Below, piece after piece: positions 1 through 8,269 of a DNA stretch of 64,000 nucleotides (position 1 is its first letter; each line of letters opens with the position of its first letter). A program made the position numbers and the translations under genes. This DNA is from Azotobacter chroococcum. Its GTDB lineage: Bacteria > Pseudomonadota > Gammaproteobacteria > Pseudomonadales > Pseudomonadaceae. Where the stretch lies: contig NZ_SMMU01000014.1 of the NCBI RefSeq assembly GCF_004339665.1, positions 1 to 64,000 of the forward strand, given 5' to 3'. Under the pieces are notes generated by a model. The model was not told the origin of the DNA and did no database searches. It saw nothing but the letters and a program-made list of their open reading frames with translations.

Positions 1-17
1 CCACACGTTATGAGAAG

Positions 18-50
18 AAGGCCAGCCATTTCAAGGGAATGCTGGCCTTT
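18..50 (+). terminator. Probable intrinsic terminator of a gene left of the window
   Basis: AAGGCCAGC (18-26) pairs perfectly with GCTGGCCTT (41-49) around a 14-base loop, followed by a short T run. It probably ends a plus-strand transcript that enters from outside the window. The T tract is short, so strength is uncertain. Confidence 0.5.
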
Positions 51-107
51 GCGGCTGCTCTGCTATGGCTACGCTGATACGTCAACAGAACCTAGGGAAA
101 GCTTCAG

Positions 108-362
108 ATGAACAATAATGATCCTGCACGTCCGACGGTGCGCAGCGCTCGATGCCGCCGGATCTTCGATATGCGGGCCCTTGTGCTGGCAACTTCGGTG
201 GCTGGCCTCGTCATGCCGGGCACCGTCGAGGCGGCGACGCCGGGCAATGCCACTTACCTGAAGCCCTGCTGTCCCCAGTTCAACTTCAGCCCGCATCGAG
301 AAGCTGGGACTGGCGCGGCCGGAGCGGCGGCACTGAGGCTTTCCGGTCGGCTGGGGCGCTAA
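108..362 (+). CDS. Small hypothetical protein, doubtful
   Basis: This 84-codon frame is not recognised. It contains a second in-frame ATG at about residue 22 that begins a hydrophobic, signal-peptide-like stretch ending near VEA-AT, so a short exported product is imaginable. AGGGA lies about 10 bases before the first ATG. The last 25 residues are Ala/Gly/Arg-rich and look like unselected high-GC sequence, and the stop overlaps the stop of the convergent MFS gene by three bases. It could be a real short gene with a decayed tail or chance. Confidence 0.3.
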   Translation: MNNNDPARPTVRSARCRRIFDMRALVLATSVAGLVMPGTVEAATPGNATYLKPCCPQFNFSPHREAGTGAAGAAALRLSGRLGR

Positions 363-1588
363 TCCACCTCGACCGTCGCCAGTTCCGTCTCGGCTTCGCT
401 GGGTTGACGGGTGCTGCGGTACTGCAGGGCCAGGGTCAGGCCAAGGCCCAGGAAGGAGGCCAGCGCGCAGACCAGAAAGATCGAGCGGAAGCCGTGGCTG
501 CCGATCAGCAGGCCGATCAGCGGGCCGGCGACGCCCAGCGCCAGATCGAGGAACAGCGAATAGGCGCCGATCGCCGCCCCGCGGTTCGATGCCGGTGTGC
601 TTTTCACCGCTTCCACGCCGAGGGCGGGAAACACCAGCGAGAAACCGAAGCCGCTCAGCCCCGCGCCGAGCATGGCCGAGAGCGGGCCGGGCGCCGCCCA
701 GAGCAGCAGCAGGCCGCCGCCCTCGACCAGCAGGCAGACGATGCCCACCCGGTAGCCGCCGAGACGGTCGATCGCCTGGGCGAACAGCAGGCGGGCGGCG
801 ATGAAGCTCAGGCCGAAGGCGGTCATCGCGTATGCCGCCCAAGACCAGCCGCGGCTGTCGTAGTAGAGGGTGATGAAGGCGGCGATGGTGCCGTAGCCGA
901 GGGTCCCCAGGGCCATGGTCAGGCCGTAGGGGCTGACCCGTCCGAGCACGCTCATGAAGCTCAGCCGCTCGCCGACGACCACCGGCACGCCCGCCTTGCG
1001 CCAGGCCAGGGCGAGTCCGCACAGGGCGATCAGCAGCACGCTGGCGCCCATCCAGGGCAGGCCGTAGCGCTCCACCAGCCAGACCCCGAGCGGCGCACCC
1101 AGGCCGATCGCGCCATAGCTGGCGATGCCGTTCCAGGAGATCACCCGGGCGGTACCCGCGCTGCCGACCTGGCCGATGCCCCAGGCGATCGCGGAGGCGC
1201 CAAGCACGCTGTGGGCCGCGCCCAGCACCAGGCGGCTGAGCACCAGGGCGAGCAGGCTGAGCAGCGGCAGGGCCGGCCAGAGCGTGGCCAGCAGCATCAG
1301 CAGGCCGCCCAGGGCGCAGCCGATCAGCCCGTAGACCAGGGCCGGCTTGGGACCTGCGCTGTCGATCACCCGGCAGGAAAACGGGCGCACCAGCAGGGTG
1401 ACCAGGTACTGCAGGCCGATCACCAGGCCGGCGATCAGGGTGCTGAAGCCCAGGTCGTGGTGGATCAGCCCCGGCAGGACGGCCATGGGGATGCCGATGC
1501 TCATGAAGCCGAGAAAGGTGAGGCAGACGATGGAAAGGATCTGCAGGGTGTTGCCCTGGACGGGCGGTGCCGAAGGCTCGCGGGACAT
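359..1588 (-). CDS. MFS transporter, YhhS/YfcJ-like
   Basis: A 409-residue inner-membrane protein with about 12 hydrophobic segments and the usual length of the major facilitator superfamily. The loop between the second and third helices reads [17 protein letters not shown], a diverged form of the MFS loop signature. Overall sequence resembles the YhhS/YfcJ branch (formerly UPF0226), whose substrates are mostly unknown and may include small amphipathic compounds or arabinose-like sugars. The start at MSREPSAPP has a GGAAAA Shine-Dalgarno-like stretch just upstream. It is transcribed alone; the next gene in the same direction is 175 bases upstream. Substrate cannot be read from the sequence. 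Confidence 0.85.
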   Translation of the reverse strand: MSREPSAPPVQGNTLQILSIVCLTFLGFMSIGIPMAVLPGLIHHDLGFSTLIAGLVIGLQYLVTLLVRPFSCRVIDSAGPKPALVYGLIGCALGGLLMLLATLWPALPLLSLLALVLSRLVLGAAHSVLGASAIAWGIGQVGSAGTARVISWNGIASYGAIGLGAPLGVWLVERYGLPWMGASVLLIALCGLALAWRKAGVPVVVGERLSFMSVLGRVSPYGLTMALGTLGYGTIAAFITLYYDSRGWSWAAYAMTAFGLSFIAARLLFAQAIDRLGGYRVGIVCLLVEGGGLLLLWAAPGPLSAMLGAGLSGFGFSLVFPALGVEAVKSTPASNRGAAIGAYSLFLDLALGVAGPLIGLLIGSHGFRSIFLVCALASFLGLGLTLALQYRSTRQPSEAETELATVEVD

Positions 1589-1763
1589 TGGGGTTTTCCG
1601 GGCTGGATGCTCTGGTGAGGTATGTCATCAGACAACTATTTTGAGAGCGGCGCAACCGATGAGTGGTTCGCGGATGATTGATTCGTCCCCGAATGCCGGC
1701 GCTGGAAGCGCCTGACCGGAAAAGGCGTTCGCTGATCGCCCCAAAGGCGGCGGGCAGCGCCCC

Positions 1764-2042
1764 TCAGTCGCGATAGAACACCTGCACCAGGTGATAGCCG
1801 AACTGCGACTTCACCGGGCCATGGATCTCGCGCAGGGCCTTCCTGAAGATCACCTGGTCGATCGCGCGCACCATCTGCCCCGGACGGACCTCGCCGAGGT
1901 CGCCGCCACGCTTGCCCGAGGGGCAGAGCGAATGGCGGCGGGCTAGCTGGGCGAAGTCCTCGCCCCTGGCCAGGCGCTGCTTCAACTGCGCGGCTTCGGC
2001 CTCGCTGCCGAGCAGAATGTGACGTGCCATCGCTTTGGCCAT
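1764..2042 (-). CDS. Parvulin-type peptidyl-prolyl cis-trans isomerase
   Basis: A 92-residue single-domain rotamase of the PpiC/parvulin family, which speeds isomerisation of prolyl peptide bonds during folding in the cytoplasm. Family hallmarks visible are the ARHILL start, the FAQLARRHSLCPSGKRGGDLGEV core and the terminal FGYHLVQV strand. There is no signal peptide, unlike SurA or PpiD. The ATG chosen has GAGGA about nine bases upstream; a TTG five codons earlier is also in frame but lies inside that ribosome-binding region. It is divergent from the PilU-like gene across about 120 bases. Confidence 0.9.
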   Translation of the reverse strand: MAKAMARHILLGSEAEAAQLKQRLARGEDFAQLARRHSLCPSGKRGGDLGEVRPGQMVRAIDQVIFRKALREIHGPVKSQFGYHLVQVFYRD

Positions 2043-2116
2043 AGAAGGAGTCCTCAACTTGGAAGTCTGCGCATTGTGCCAGATCGGAGGGGCTGGCTAG
2101 AGTGCCGCGAGCCGGT

Positions 2117-2147
2117 TTGACAACCGTTTGATTTTGAACGACATATG
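2117..2147 (+). promoter_or_regulatory. Candidate promoter of the PilU-like gene
   Basis: A perfect -35 hexamer TTGACA (2117-2122) is followed 19 bases later by the weak -10 candidate CATATG (2142-2147), just upstream of the ATG at 2165. The consensus -35 makes it worth noting; the -10 match is poor. Confidence 0.3.
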
Positions 2148-2164
2148 CCTCGCGGACTTATTCC

Positions 2165-3322
2165 ATGGATATTCAATCGATGCTGAGAGTCCTGGCTACC
2201 CAGGACGGTTCGGACCTTTACCTGTCCACCGGCGCGCCGCCCTGCGCGAAGTTCAACGGCGTGCTCAAGGCGCTCGGCCAGGAGCCGCTGCAGCCGGGCG
2301 CCGTGGCGAAGATCGCCGAGGGGTTGATGGATGCCGAGCAGCGCGTCGAGTTCGAGCGCGAGCTGGAAATGAACCTGGCGATCTCCCTGCCGAACATCGG
2401 CCGCTTCCGCATCAACATCTTCAAGCAGCGCAACGAGGTGTCCATCGTCGCGCGCAACATCAAGCTGGACATCCCGCGCTTCGAGGACCTCAAGCTGCCG
2501 AAGATCCTCCTCGACGTGGTGATGGAGAAGCGCGGCCTGGTGCTGTTCGTCGGCGGCACCGGCTCGGGCAAGTCGACCTCCCTGGCGGCGCTGATCGACT
2601 ACCGCAACCGCAACAGCGGCGGGCACATCATCACCATCGAGGACCCGGTGGAATACGTGCACCGGCACAAGAAGTCGATCATCAACCAGCGCGAGGTCGG
2701 GGTGGACACCCGCAGCTTCCACGCCGCGCTGAAGAACACCCTGCGCCAGGCGCCGGACGTGATCCTGATCGGCGAGATCCGCGACCGCGAGACCATGGAG
2801 CACGCCCTGGCCTTCGCCGACACCGGCCACCTGGCGATTTCCACCCTGCACGCCAACAACGCCAACCAGGCGCTGGACCGCATCATCAACTTCTTTCCCG
2901 AGGAGCGCCGCCCGCAGCTGCTCAACGACCTGGGCAACAACCTCAAGGCCTTCGTCTCCCAGCGCCTGGTCAAGACCCAGGACGGCAAGCGCCGGGCCGC
3001 TGTGGAGGTGCTGCTCGGCACGCCGACGGTGCGCGACCTGATCAAGCGCAGCGAGCTGTCCGAGATCAAGGAGATCATGGCGAAGTCGCGCAACCTCGGC
3101 ATGCAGACCTTCGACCAGGCGCTGATCGAGCTGGTCAACGAGGGCGCCATCGGCGAGGAGGAGGCGCTGAAGAACGCCGACTCGGCGAACAACGTGCGCC
3201 TCCAGCTGAAGCTGCACCGCGACGGCGGGGTAGCCGGCGCCGACAAGCAAGGCGGGGAAAGCGCCTGGCAGGGGCTGAGCCTGGAGATGGTCGAGGAGCC
3301 GGAGGAGGCCGGCAACGGCTGA
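2165..3322 (+). CDS. PilU-like type IV pilus retraction ATPase (PilT/PilU family)
   Basis: A 385-residue hexameric secretion-type ATPase that would act at the cytoplasmic base of type IV pili to power retraction. The Walker A loop GGTGSGKST is at residues 130-138, followed by the Asp-box region IITIEDPVEY, LIGEIRDRETM (Walker B) and the His-box STLHANNANQALDRI. GEIRD, the RHKKS-INQREVG segment and the C-terminal DSANN...GLSLEM tail are closer to PilU than to PilT. The N-terminus (MDIQSMLRVLATQDGSDLYLS) is the usual PAS-like PilT/U domain. It stands alone: no pilT or other pilus gene is beside it, so it may be a PilU paralog rather than the pilTU-linked copy. The ribosome-binding site is weak. 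Confidence 0.88.
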   Translation: MDIQSMLRVLATQDGSDLYLSTGAPPCAKFNGVLKALGQEPLQPGAVAKIAEGLMDAEQRVEFERELEMNLAISLPNIGRFRINIFKQRNEVSIVARNIKLDIPRFEDLKLPKILLDVVMEKRGLVLFVGGTGSGKSTSLAALIDYRNRNSGGHIITIEDPVEYVHRHKKSIINQREVGVDTRSFHAALKNTLRQAPDVILIGEIRDRETMEHALAFADTGHLAISTLHANNANQALDRIINFFPEERRPQLLNDLGNNLKAFVSQRLVKTQDGKRRAAVEVLLGTPTVRDLIKRSELSEIKEIMAKSRNLGMQTFDQALIELVNEGAIGEEEALKNADSANNVRLQLKLHRDGGVAGADKQGGESAWQGLSLEMVEEPEEAGNG

Positions 3323-3367
3323 GTGGTTCGGGCGGGGCGCCGGGCGGGCGCCTCGCCGCCGCTGGAG

Positions 3368-4747
3368 TCAGTACACCCAGACCTCGACCCGGCGGTTCTT
3401 GATCCGGCCTTCCTCGCCGCTGTTGGCGGCCACCGGCAGGGCGTCGCCGAGGCCGGTGATTTCGCGGAAGGTCACGCCGCCCTTGGCCAGTTCGCGGCGC
3501 ACCGCCATTGCCCGCAGCTTCGACAGCAGGGCGCTGCGTTCGCTGTCCTGCTTGGGATCGCCGAAGCCGACCAGCACCACCGAATTCTCCAGCTTGCCCT
3601 TCTCGCGCAGGTAGGCGAGCACGCGCTCGACATCGCGCAGGGCCTTGTTGTCGAGCAGGGCGCTGCCCTCCTGGAAGCGGAAGTTCACCGACAGGCGATT
3701 GGCCTCGCGAGCCAGCTGCAGGTAGCTCGGCGGCATGCCGGCGTGGGGGGCGACGTGTACCGCCTGTACCTTCTGGGCGATGAAGCCGTTCTTCGCGACC
3801 ACCTCCTGGCCGCGCGGGCTGTGGGCGAACTCGACCAGGGCCTTGGTCCAAGCGCTGGGCTGTTGCGGCGGGTTGTAGAGGAACAGGCGCCGCGCCAGGG
3901 GATAGTCCTCGGTGGCGATCAGCGCGGGCTCGGGCGGCATCGGCCGGGAGTCGCCGGAGGAGATCGCCAGGGGCTTGGCCTGGCGCACGTAGGGCAGGCC
4001 GATGAAGCCGATGCCTGCCGGATCCTGGCTGACCGAGGCGGACAGCTGGCTGCTCGACTCGAAGCGCCTGGCGCCGATGGCGAGGGTCTTGCCCTGGGGC
4101 TTGAGCACCAGTTCGTTGAAGGTGTCGAAGGTGCCGGACTGGGCATCGCGGGCATACAGCTGGATCGCGCCGCCGCGACCGCCGAGTTCTTCCCAGGTCT
4201 TCAGCTCGCCGGCGAACACCCGGGCCAACTGCTCGAGGCTGAGCGCGCGCAGCGGGTTGTCCGGATGGAGGATGACCGCCAGGCCGTCGATGGCGATCAC
4301 CTGCTCGGCCGCCGGGCTGCGCAGGTCGCCCAGCGCCGTCAGTGCGGCGACCTCGCTGTCCTTGATCGGCCGCGAGGAGGCGGCGAGATCGGCGCTGCCG
4401 TCCTGCAGAGCGGCGAAGCCGGTGCTGGAGCCGTGGGCGCTGATTTCCGCCAGCACCTGGCGGCCCTGGGCATCCAGGCCGACGACCCGCTGTTCGTTCG
4501 CTTGCGCGCCGTTCTCGACACGCACCTCGCGCAGGCCCTGCTGCTCGAACAGGCCGACCACCAGGGCCGGGCCGAGTTCGGCACCGATGGTGTTGGAACC
4601 CTGGATGCGCAGCACGGGGGACGGCGTGGCAGGCTTGGGCTGGGCAGCCCCCGCGCTCCACGGCAGGCTGGAGCAGAGCAGGGCGATCAGCAGGGAACGG
4701 GCAGGGCTTCGCGGGAATCGGGCAGGCACAGGCAGGGCGCGCGACAT
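3368..4747 (-). CDS. PstS-like phosphate-binding / OmpA fusion protein
   Basis: A 459-residue exported protein. An Arg-rich N-terminus and hydrophobic core ending at SAGA form a signal peptide. Residues about 45-320 are a PstS-like type-2 periplasmic binding domain: IQGSNTIGAELGP, AASSRPIKDSE, the RDAQSGTFDTF anion-binding segment and DPAGIGFIGLPYV. Residues about 330-459 are an OmpA-like peptidoglycan-binding domain with NFRFQEGSALLDNKA and the terminal RIKNRRVEVWVY. The architecture suggests a cell-wall-anchored phosphate- or anion-binding protein rather than an ABC transporter component: there are no pstCAB genes nearby. It converges with the PilU-like gene. Ligand is inferred from family resemblance only. 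Confidence 0.85.
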   Translation of the reverse strand: MSRALPVPARFPRSPARSLLIALLCSSLPWSAGAAQPKPATPSPVLRIQGSNTIGAELGPALVVGLFEQQGLREVRVENGAQANEQRVVGLDAQGRQVLAEISAHGSSTGFAALQDGSADLAASSRPIKDSEVAALTALGDLRSPAAEQVIAIDGLAVILHPDNPLRALSLEQLARVFAGELKTWEELGGRGGAIQLYARDAQSGTFDTFNELVLKPQGKTLAIGARRFESSSQLSASVSQDPAGIGFIGLPYVRQAKPLAISSGDSRPMPPEPALIATEDYPLARRLFLYNPPQQPSAWTKALVEFAHSPRGQEVVAKNGFIAQKVQAVHVAPHAGMPPSYLQLAREANRLSVNFRFQEGSALLDNKALRDVERVLAYLREKGKLENSVVLVGFGDPKQDSERSALLSKLRAMAVRRELAKGGVTFREITGLGDALPVAANSGEEGRIKNRRVEVWVY

Positions 4748-4881
4748 GGGAAGGGCACCTTCTTACTACACAGGGGGGAGGGTCGCGCGAGAATAAGTCT
4801 GTTTGGTTGCGGTTATGTGACGGTCGATCGACGGTGCCGACCAGTGTGCCCAGTTGTGAAGCCGGTCACGGTCTGCGGCGA

Positions 4882-5694
4882 TCAGTCGAGTTCCAGCCAG
4901 ACCGGCGCATGGTCGGATGGCTTGTCCATGGCGCGCAGTTCGTAGTCCACGCCGGCCTGGCGCAGGCGCGGACGCAGGGCGCGGGAGGTGAGGATCAGGT
5001 CGATGCGCAGGCCGCGCCGGGGATCGTCCTCGAAGCCGCGGCTGCGGTAGTCGAACCAGCTGAAGCGGTCGCAGACCTCCGGGTGCAGTTCGCGGAAGCT
5101 GTCCTGCAGGCCCCAGCCCTTGAGCCTGGCCATCCATTCGCGCTCCTCCGGCAGGAAGCTGCACTTGCCGGTGCGCAGCCAGCGCCTGGCGTTCTCCGCG
5201 CCGATGCCGATGTCGCCGTCCTCCGGGGCGATGTTGAAGTCGCCCATCAGCGCCAGGGGCTGGTCGGGGGCGAAGCGGCTTTCCAGCAGGGCCTGCAGGT
5301 CGGCGTAGAAGCGCGTCTTGGCGGGAAACTTCAGCGGATGGGCGCGGCTTTCGCCCTGCGGGAAGTAGCCGTTCATCACCGTGACCGGCTGCCCGCCGGC
5401 GTCGGCGTAGGTGCCCCAGATGAAGCGCTTCTGCGAGTCCTCGCCGTCCTCGGGAAAGCCCTTCTGCACCTCCAGCGGCGGCTGCCGGGAGAGCAGCGCG
5501 ACCCCGTAGTGGCCCTTCTGCCCGTGGTAGTGCACGTGGTAGCCGAGCGCCTCGATCTGCTCGCGGGGGAATTGCTCGTCGGCGACCTTGGTTTCCTGCA
5601 GGCCGATCACGTCCGGCCGGTGCTTGTCGATGAGTGCCGAGAGCTGGTGCGGGCGGGCGCGCAGGCCGTTGATGTTGAAGGAGACGATCTTCAT
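4882..5694 (-). CDS. xthA: Exodeoxyribonuclease III
   Basis: A 270-residue AP endonuclease / 3'-5' exonuclease of the EEP superfamily, acting in base excision repair. Catalytic residues of the family are in place: N7 (FNINGLRA), E34 (GLQETK), Y110 (NGYFPQG), D152 and N154 (GDFNIAPED), the RIDLIL segment near 230 and D261-H262 (SDHAPVW). Length equals the usual family size. It is divergent from the GNAT gene and sits beside tamA-tamB, a neighbourhood remembered from P. aeruginosa. Confidence 0.96.
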   Translation of the reverse strand: MKIVSFNINGLRARPHQLSALIDKHRPDVIGLQETKVADEQFPREQIEALGYHVHYHGQKGHYGVALLSRQPPLEVQKGFPEDGEDSQKRFIWGTYADAGGQPVTVMNGYFPQGESRAHPLKFPAKTRFYADLQALLESRFAPDQPLALMGDFNIAPEDGDIGIGAENARRWLRTGKCSFLPEEREWMARLKGWGLQDSFRELHPEVCDRFSWFDYRSRGFEDDPRRGLRIDLILTSRALRPRLRQAGVDYELRAMDKPSDHAPVWLELD

Positions 5695-5829
5695 GGGGGA
5701 CTGCCGGTTCGAAGCGGGGCCGCCATGCTAGCCGATCACCGCGCGGCCGGGCCAGCTGCCTGGCGGCTGCCGGAGCCCGGTGCTAACGTGCAGGAAGGGG
5801 AAACGAACCGCTGCCAGGAGGCCCTGCCT

Positions 5830-6468
5830 ATGACCGCGCCTGCCGAAGTCCGGCTCATCGACGGGGGCTACCTGCGCGAGTCCTGCTCGCTGCTCTACCA
5901 CGCCTACCGCCGCACGCCGACCTTCTCCTACCTGTTCGAGGCCGACCGGCCCGGCTACGACCAGCGGGTGCGCGCCACCGTGCGCGAGCTGCTGTCGCGC
6001 CACTTCGCCGACGACCTGCCGGCGCTCGGTCTGCTGCTCGGCGAGCGGCTGATCGGCGTGGCGCTGATCTCCCCGCCGCAGCGCCGGCTGGAAATCACTG
6101 AAAGCTGGAGCTGGCGGATGCGCATGCTGCTGACCGCCGGCTTTCGCTGCACCCGGCGCTACCTGGACTACCACGAGGCGGTGATCGCCTGCCTGCCGCC
6201 GGGCGCCTACCACATGCTGCCGCTGATCGGCGTGCGTCCGGAGTTCCAGGGCATGCACTACGGCGAACAGCTGCTCGGGGCCCTGCACCGCTGGTGCGTC
6301 GGCGACAGCAACTCGCGCGGCATCGTGCTCGACACCGGCGATCCGCACTATCTGGAGTTCCTCCAGCGCCAGGGTTATCAGGAGGTCGGTCTGGTCGAGC
6401 TGGGACCGGTGCACGAGCACATCCTCTTTCACCCCAGCCCGCAGCCGCTGGCGGAAACGGATGCCTGA
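5830..6468 (+). CDS. GNAT-family N-acetyltransferase
   Basis: A 212-residue protein with the GNAT fold: an N-terminal strand-helix region (VRLIDGGYLRESCSLLYHAYR), a central GVALISPP strand, the acetyl-CoA motif A region LIGVRPEFQGMHYGEQLLGALHRW and a C-terminal LEFLQRQGYQEVG segment. Motif A reads EFQGMHYG instead of the usual Q/RxxGxG/A, so it is somewhat diverged. The start has AGGAG (5816-5820) at proper spacing; longer upstream readings are open only because of high GC. Substrate unknown. It lies between xthA and tamA. Confidence 0.85.
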   Translation: MTAPAEVRLIDGGYLRESCSLLYHAYRRTPTFSYLFEADRPGYDQRVRATVRELLSRHFADDLPALGLLLGERLIGVALISPPQRRLEITESWSWRMRMLLTAGFRCTRRYLDYHEAVIACLPPGAYHMLPLIGVRPEFQGMHYGEQLLGALHRWCVGDSNSRGIVLDTGDPHYLEFLQRQGYQEVGLVELGPVHEHILFHPSPQPLAETDA

Positions 6469-6544
6469 CCGGCACGCGAGTGCCGTGTAAACGCTTGGTA
6501 AGAGCGGTCGGAGCGCTCGAACAGCCGTGCTAGCATCCTTGCCC

Positions 6545-8269
6545 ATGAGAGTTTTCATCCATACAGGGACGTTTCTGGGCCTGCTGCTCTGCGCTTCTGC
6601 AGTGTTCGCCCAGGCCCGCCTGGAGGTGCAGGTCGAGCCGGCCCGCGCCAGCCTGCGAACCAATATCGAGGGTTATGTCGGCGAACTCGGCGAGCGCGAC
6701 GAGCAGGCCCTGCGCCGTCTCGCCCCGGCCGCCGAGGCGCAGGCCCGCAGCGCGGCCGAGGCGCTCGGCTACTACCATGCGCAGATTTCCAGCGAGGTCC
6801 GTCCCGGCGCTCCGCCGACCCTGCTCCTGCGCGTGCTCCCCGGCGAGCCGGTACGCCTGCGCCGCGTCGAGATCCGCATCGAGGGGCCGGCGGCGCAGCT
6901 CGAGGCGTTCCGCGTGCCGCAGGGCCGCCGTCTCAGGCCTGGCGCCCAGCTCAACCACGGCCGCTACGAGAGCGCCAAGAAGCTGATCCAGAACCAGGCG
7001 TCACGCTTCGGTTTCTTCGCCGGCCGCTTCACCCGCCAGCGCCTGTTCATCGACCCGGCCGCCGGCGTCGCCGACATCGAGCTGGTCTATGCCAGCGGGC
7101 CGCGCTACCGGCTGGGCGAGGTGGTCTTCGAGGGCGAAACGCCATTCGACGAGGCCTTCATGCGGCGCATGGTGCCCTTCGAGGCCGGCGCGCCCTACGA
7201 CTCCGAGCTGATCGCCAGGCTGCAGCAGAACCTCCAGGCGCGCGGCTACTTCGAGGGCGTGCGGGTCGACGCCAGCCCTGCCGGCGTCAATGGCCAGGTG
7301 GTGCCGGTGCTGGTCCAGCTGCACATGCGCAAGCCGCGCAGCTTCGGCATCGGCGCCGGCTTCTCCACCGACGTCGGCCCGCGCGGGCGGCTCAACTGGA
7401 CGCGCCACTGGGCCAATCCCCAGGGGCACAGCTACGGCGCGGAAATGGAGCTGTCGCAGCCCAAGCAGAACGTCGGCTTCTGGTACGACATTCCCCTAGA
7501 CCCGCCGATGACCGACAAGCTGCGCTTCGTCGGCGGCTATCAGTACGAGGAACTGGCCGACACCGACACCCGCAGCCGGCTACTCAAGGTTGGCCCGGAG
7601 TGGCACCGCCGGCTGGACAACGGCTGGCAGCAGGTGTTCTCGCTGAAATGGCAGCGCGAGGACTACCGCTACGGCAGCGACAACGGCCTGAGCACCCTGC
7701 TGCTGCCGGGCGTGGCCTATTCCTACCTGAACAGCGACCATCCCCTCGACCCGAGCCGCGGCTATCGCCTGCAGGTGGAGATGGCCGCGGCGAGCGAGGG
7801 CCTGCTGTCGGACGCCAACCTGCTCTACAGCTCCGCGATGCTCAAGGGGCTGACCACCCTGGCCGGCCGCCACCGCCTGCTCGGCCGGTTGCAGGTCGGC
7901 GGCAACTTCACCGACGAATACGCCACGGTGCCGCCGTCGCTGCGCTTCTTCGCCGGCGGCGACCAGAGCGTGCGCGGCTACGAGTACCAGACGCTGTCGC
8001 CGACCAACTCCGACGGCGACCACATCGGTGGCCGCTACATGATCGCCGGCAGCCTGGAATACCAGTATGCGCTGCGCGACAAATGGCGCATCGCCACCTT
8101 CATCGACCAGGGCAACGCCTTCAATTCCGAGACCTCGCCCGATCTCAAGACCGGCGTGGGCTTCGGCGTGCGCTGGGTGTCGCCGGTCGGTCCGCTGCGG
8201 GTGGACGTGGCCCACGGCCTCGACGACGGCAGTTTTCGTCTGCACTTCTCCATGGGGCCGGAGCTATGA
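6545..8269 (+). CDS. tamA: Translocation and assembly module protein TamA (Omp85 family)
   Basis: A 574-residue outer-membrane protein that works with TamB in moving phospholipids and/or some autotransporters to the outer membrane. An N-terminal signal peptide ends at VFA. Next come POTRA-type modules (about residues 25-260) and a C-terminal 16-stranded Omp85 barrel with the conserved loop-6 motif VRGYEY and final strand RLHFSMGPEL. The ATG chosen starts directly at the signal peptide; an ATG six codons upstream is the alternative. The extended -10-like TGCTAGCAT lies only a few bases before the start. The stop overlaps the tamB start as ATGA, indicating translational coupling. Confidence 0.95.
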   Translation: MRVFIHTGTFLGLLLCASAVFAQARLEVQVEPARASLRTNIEGYVGELGERDEQALRRLAPAAEAQARSAAEALGYYHAQISSEVRPGAPPTLLLRVLPGEPVRLRRVEIRIEGPAAQLEAFRVPQGRRLRPGAQLNHGRYESAKKLIQNQASRFGFFAGRFTRQRLFIDPAAGVADIELVYASGPRYRLGEVVFEGETPFDEAFMRRMVPFEAGAPYDSELIARLQQNLQARGYFEGVRVDASPAGVNGQVVPVLVQLHMRKPRSFGIGAGFSTDVGPRGRLNWTRHWANPQGHSYGAEMELSQPKQNVGFWYDIPLDPPMTDKLRFVGGYQYEELADTDTRSRLLKVGPEWHRRLDNGWQQVFSLKWQREDYRYGSDNGLSTLLLPGVAYSYLNSDHPLDPSRGYRLQVEMAAASEGLLSDANLLYSSAMLKGLTTLAGRHRLLGRLQVGGNFTDEYATVPPSLRFFAGGDQSVRGYEYQTLSPTNSDGDHIGGRYMIAGSLEYQYALRDKWRIATFIDQGNAFNSETSPDLKTGVGFGVRWVSPVGPLRVDVAHGLDDGSFRLHFSMGPEL

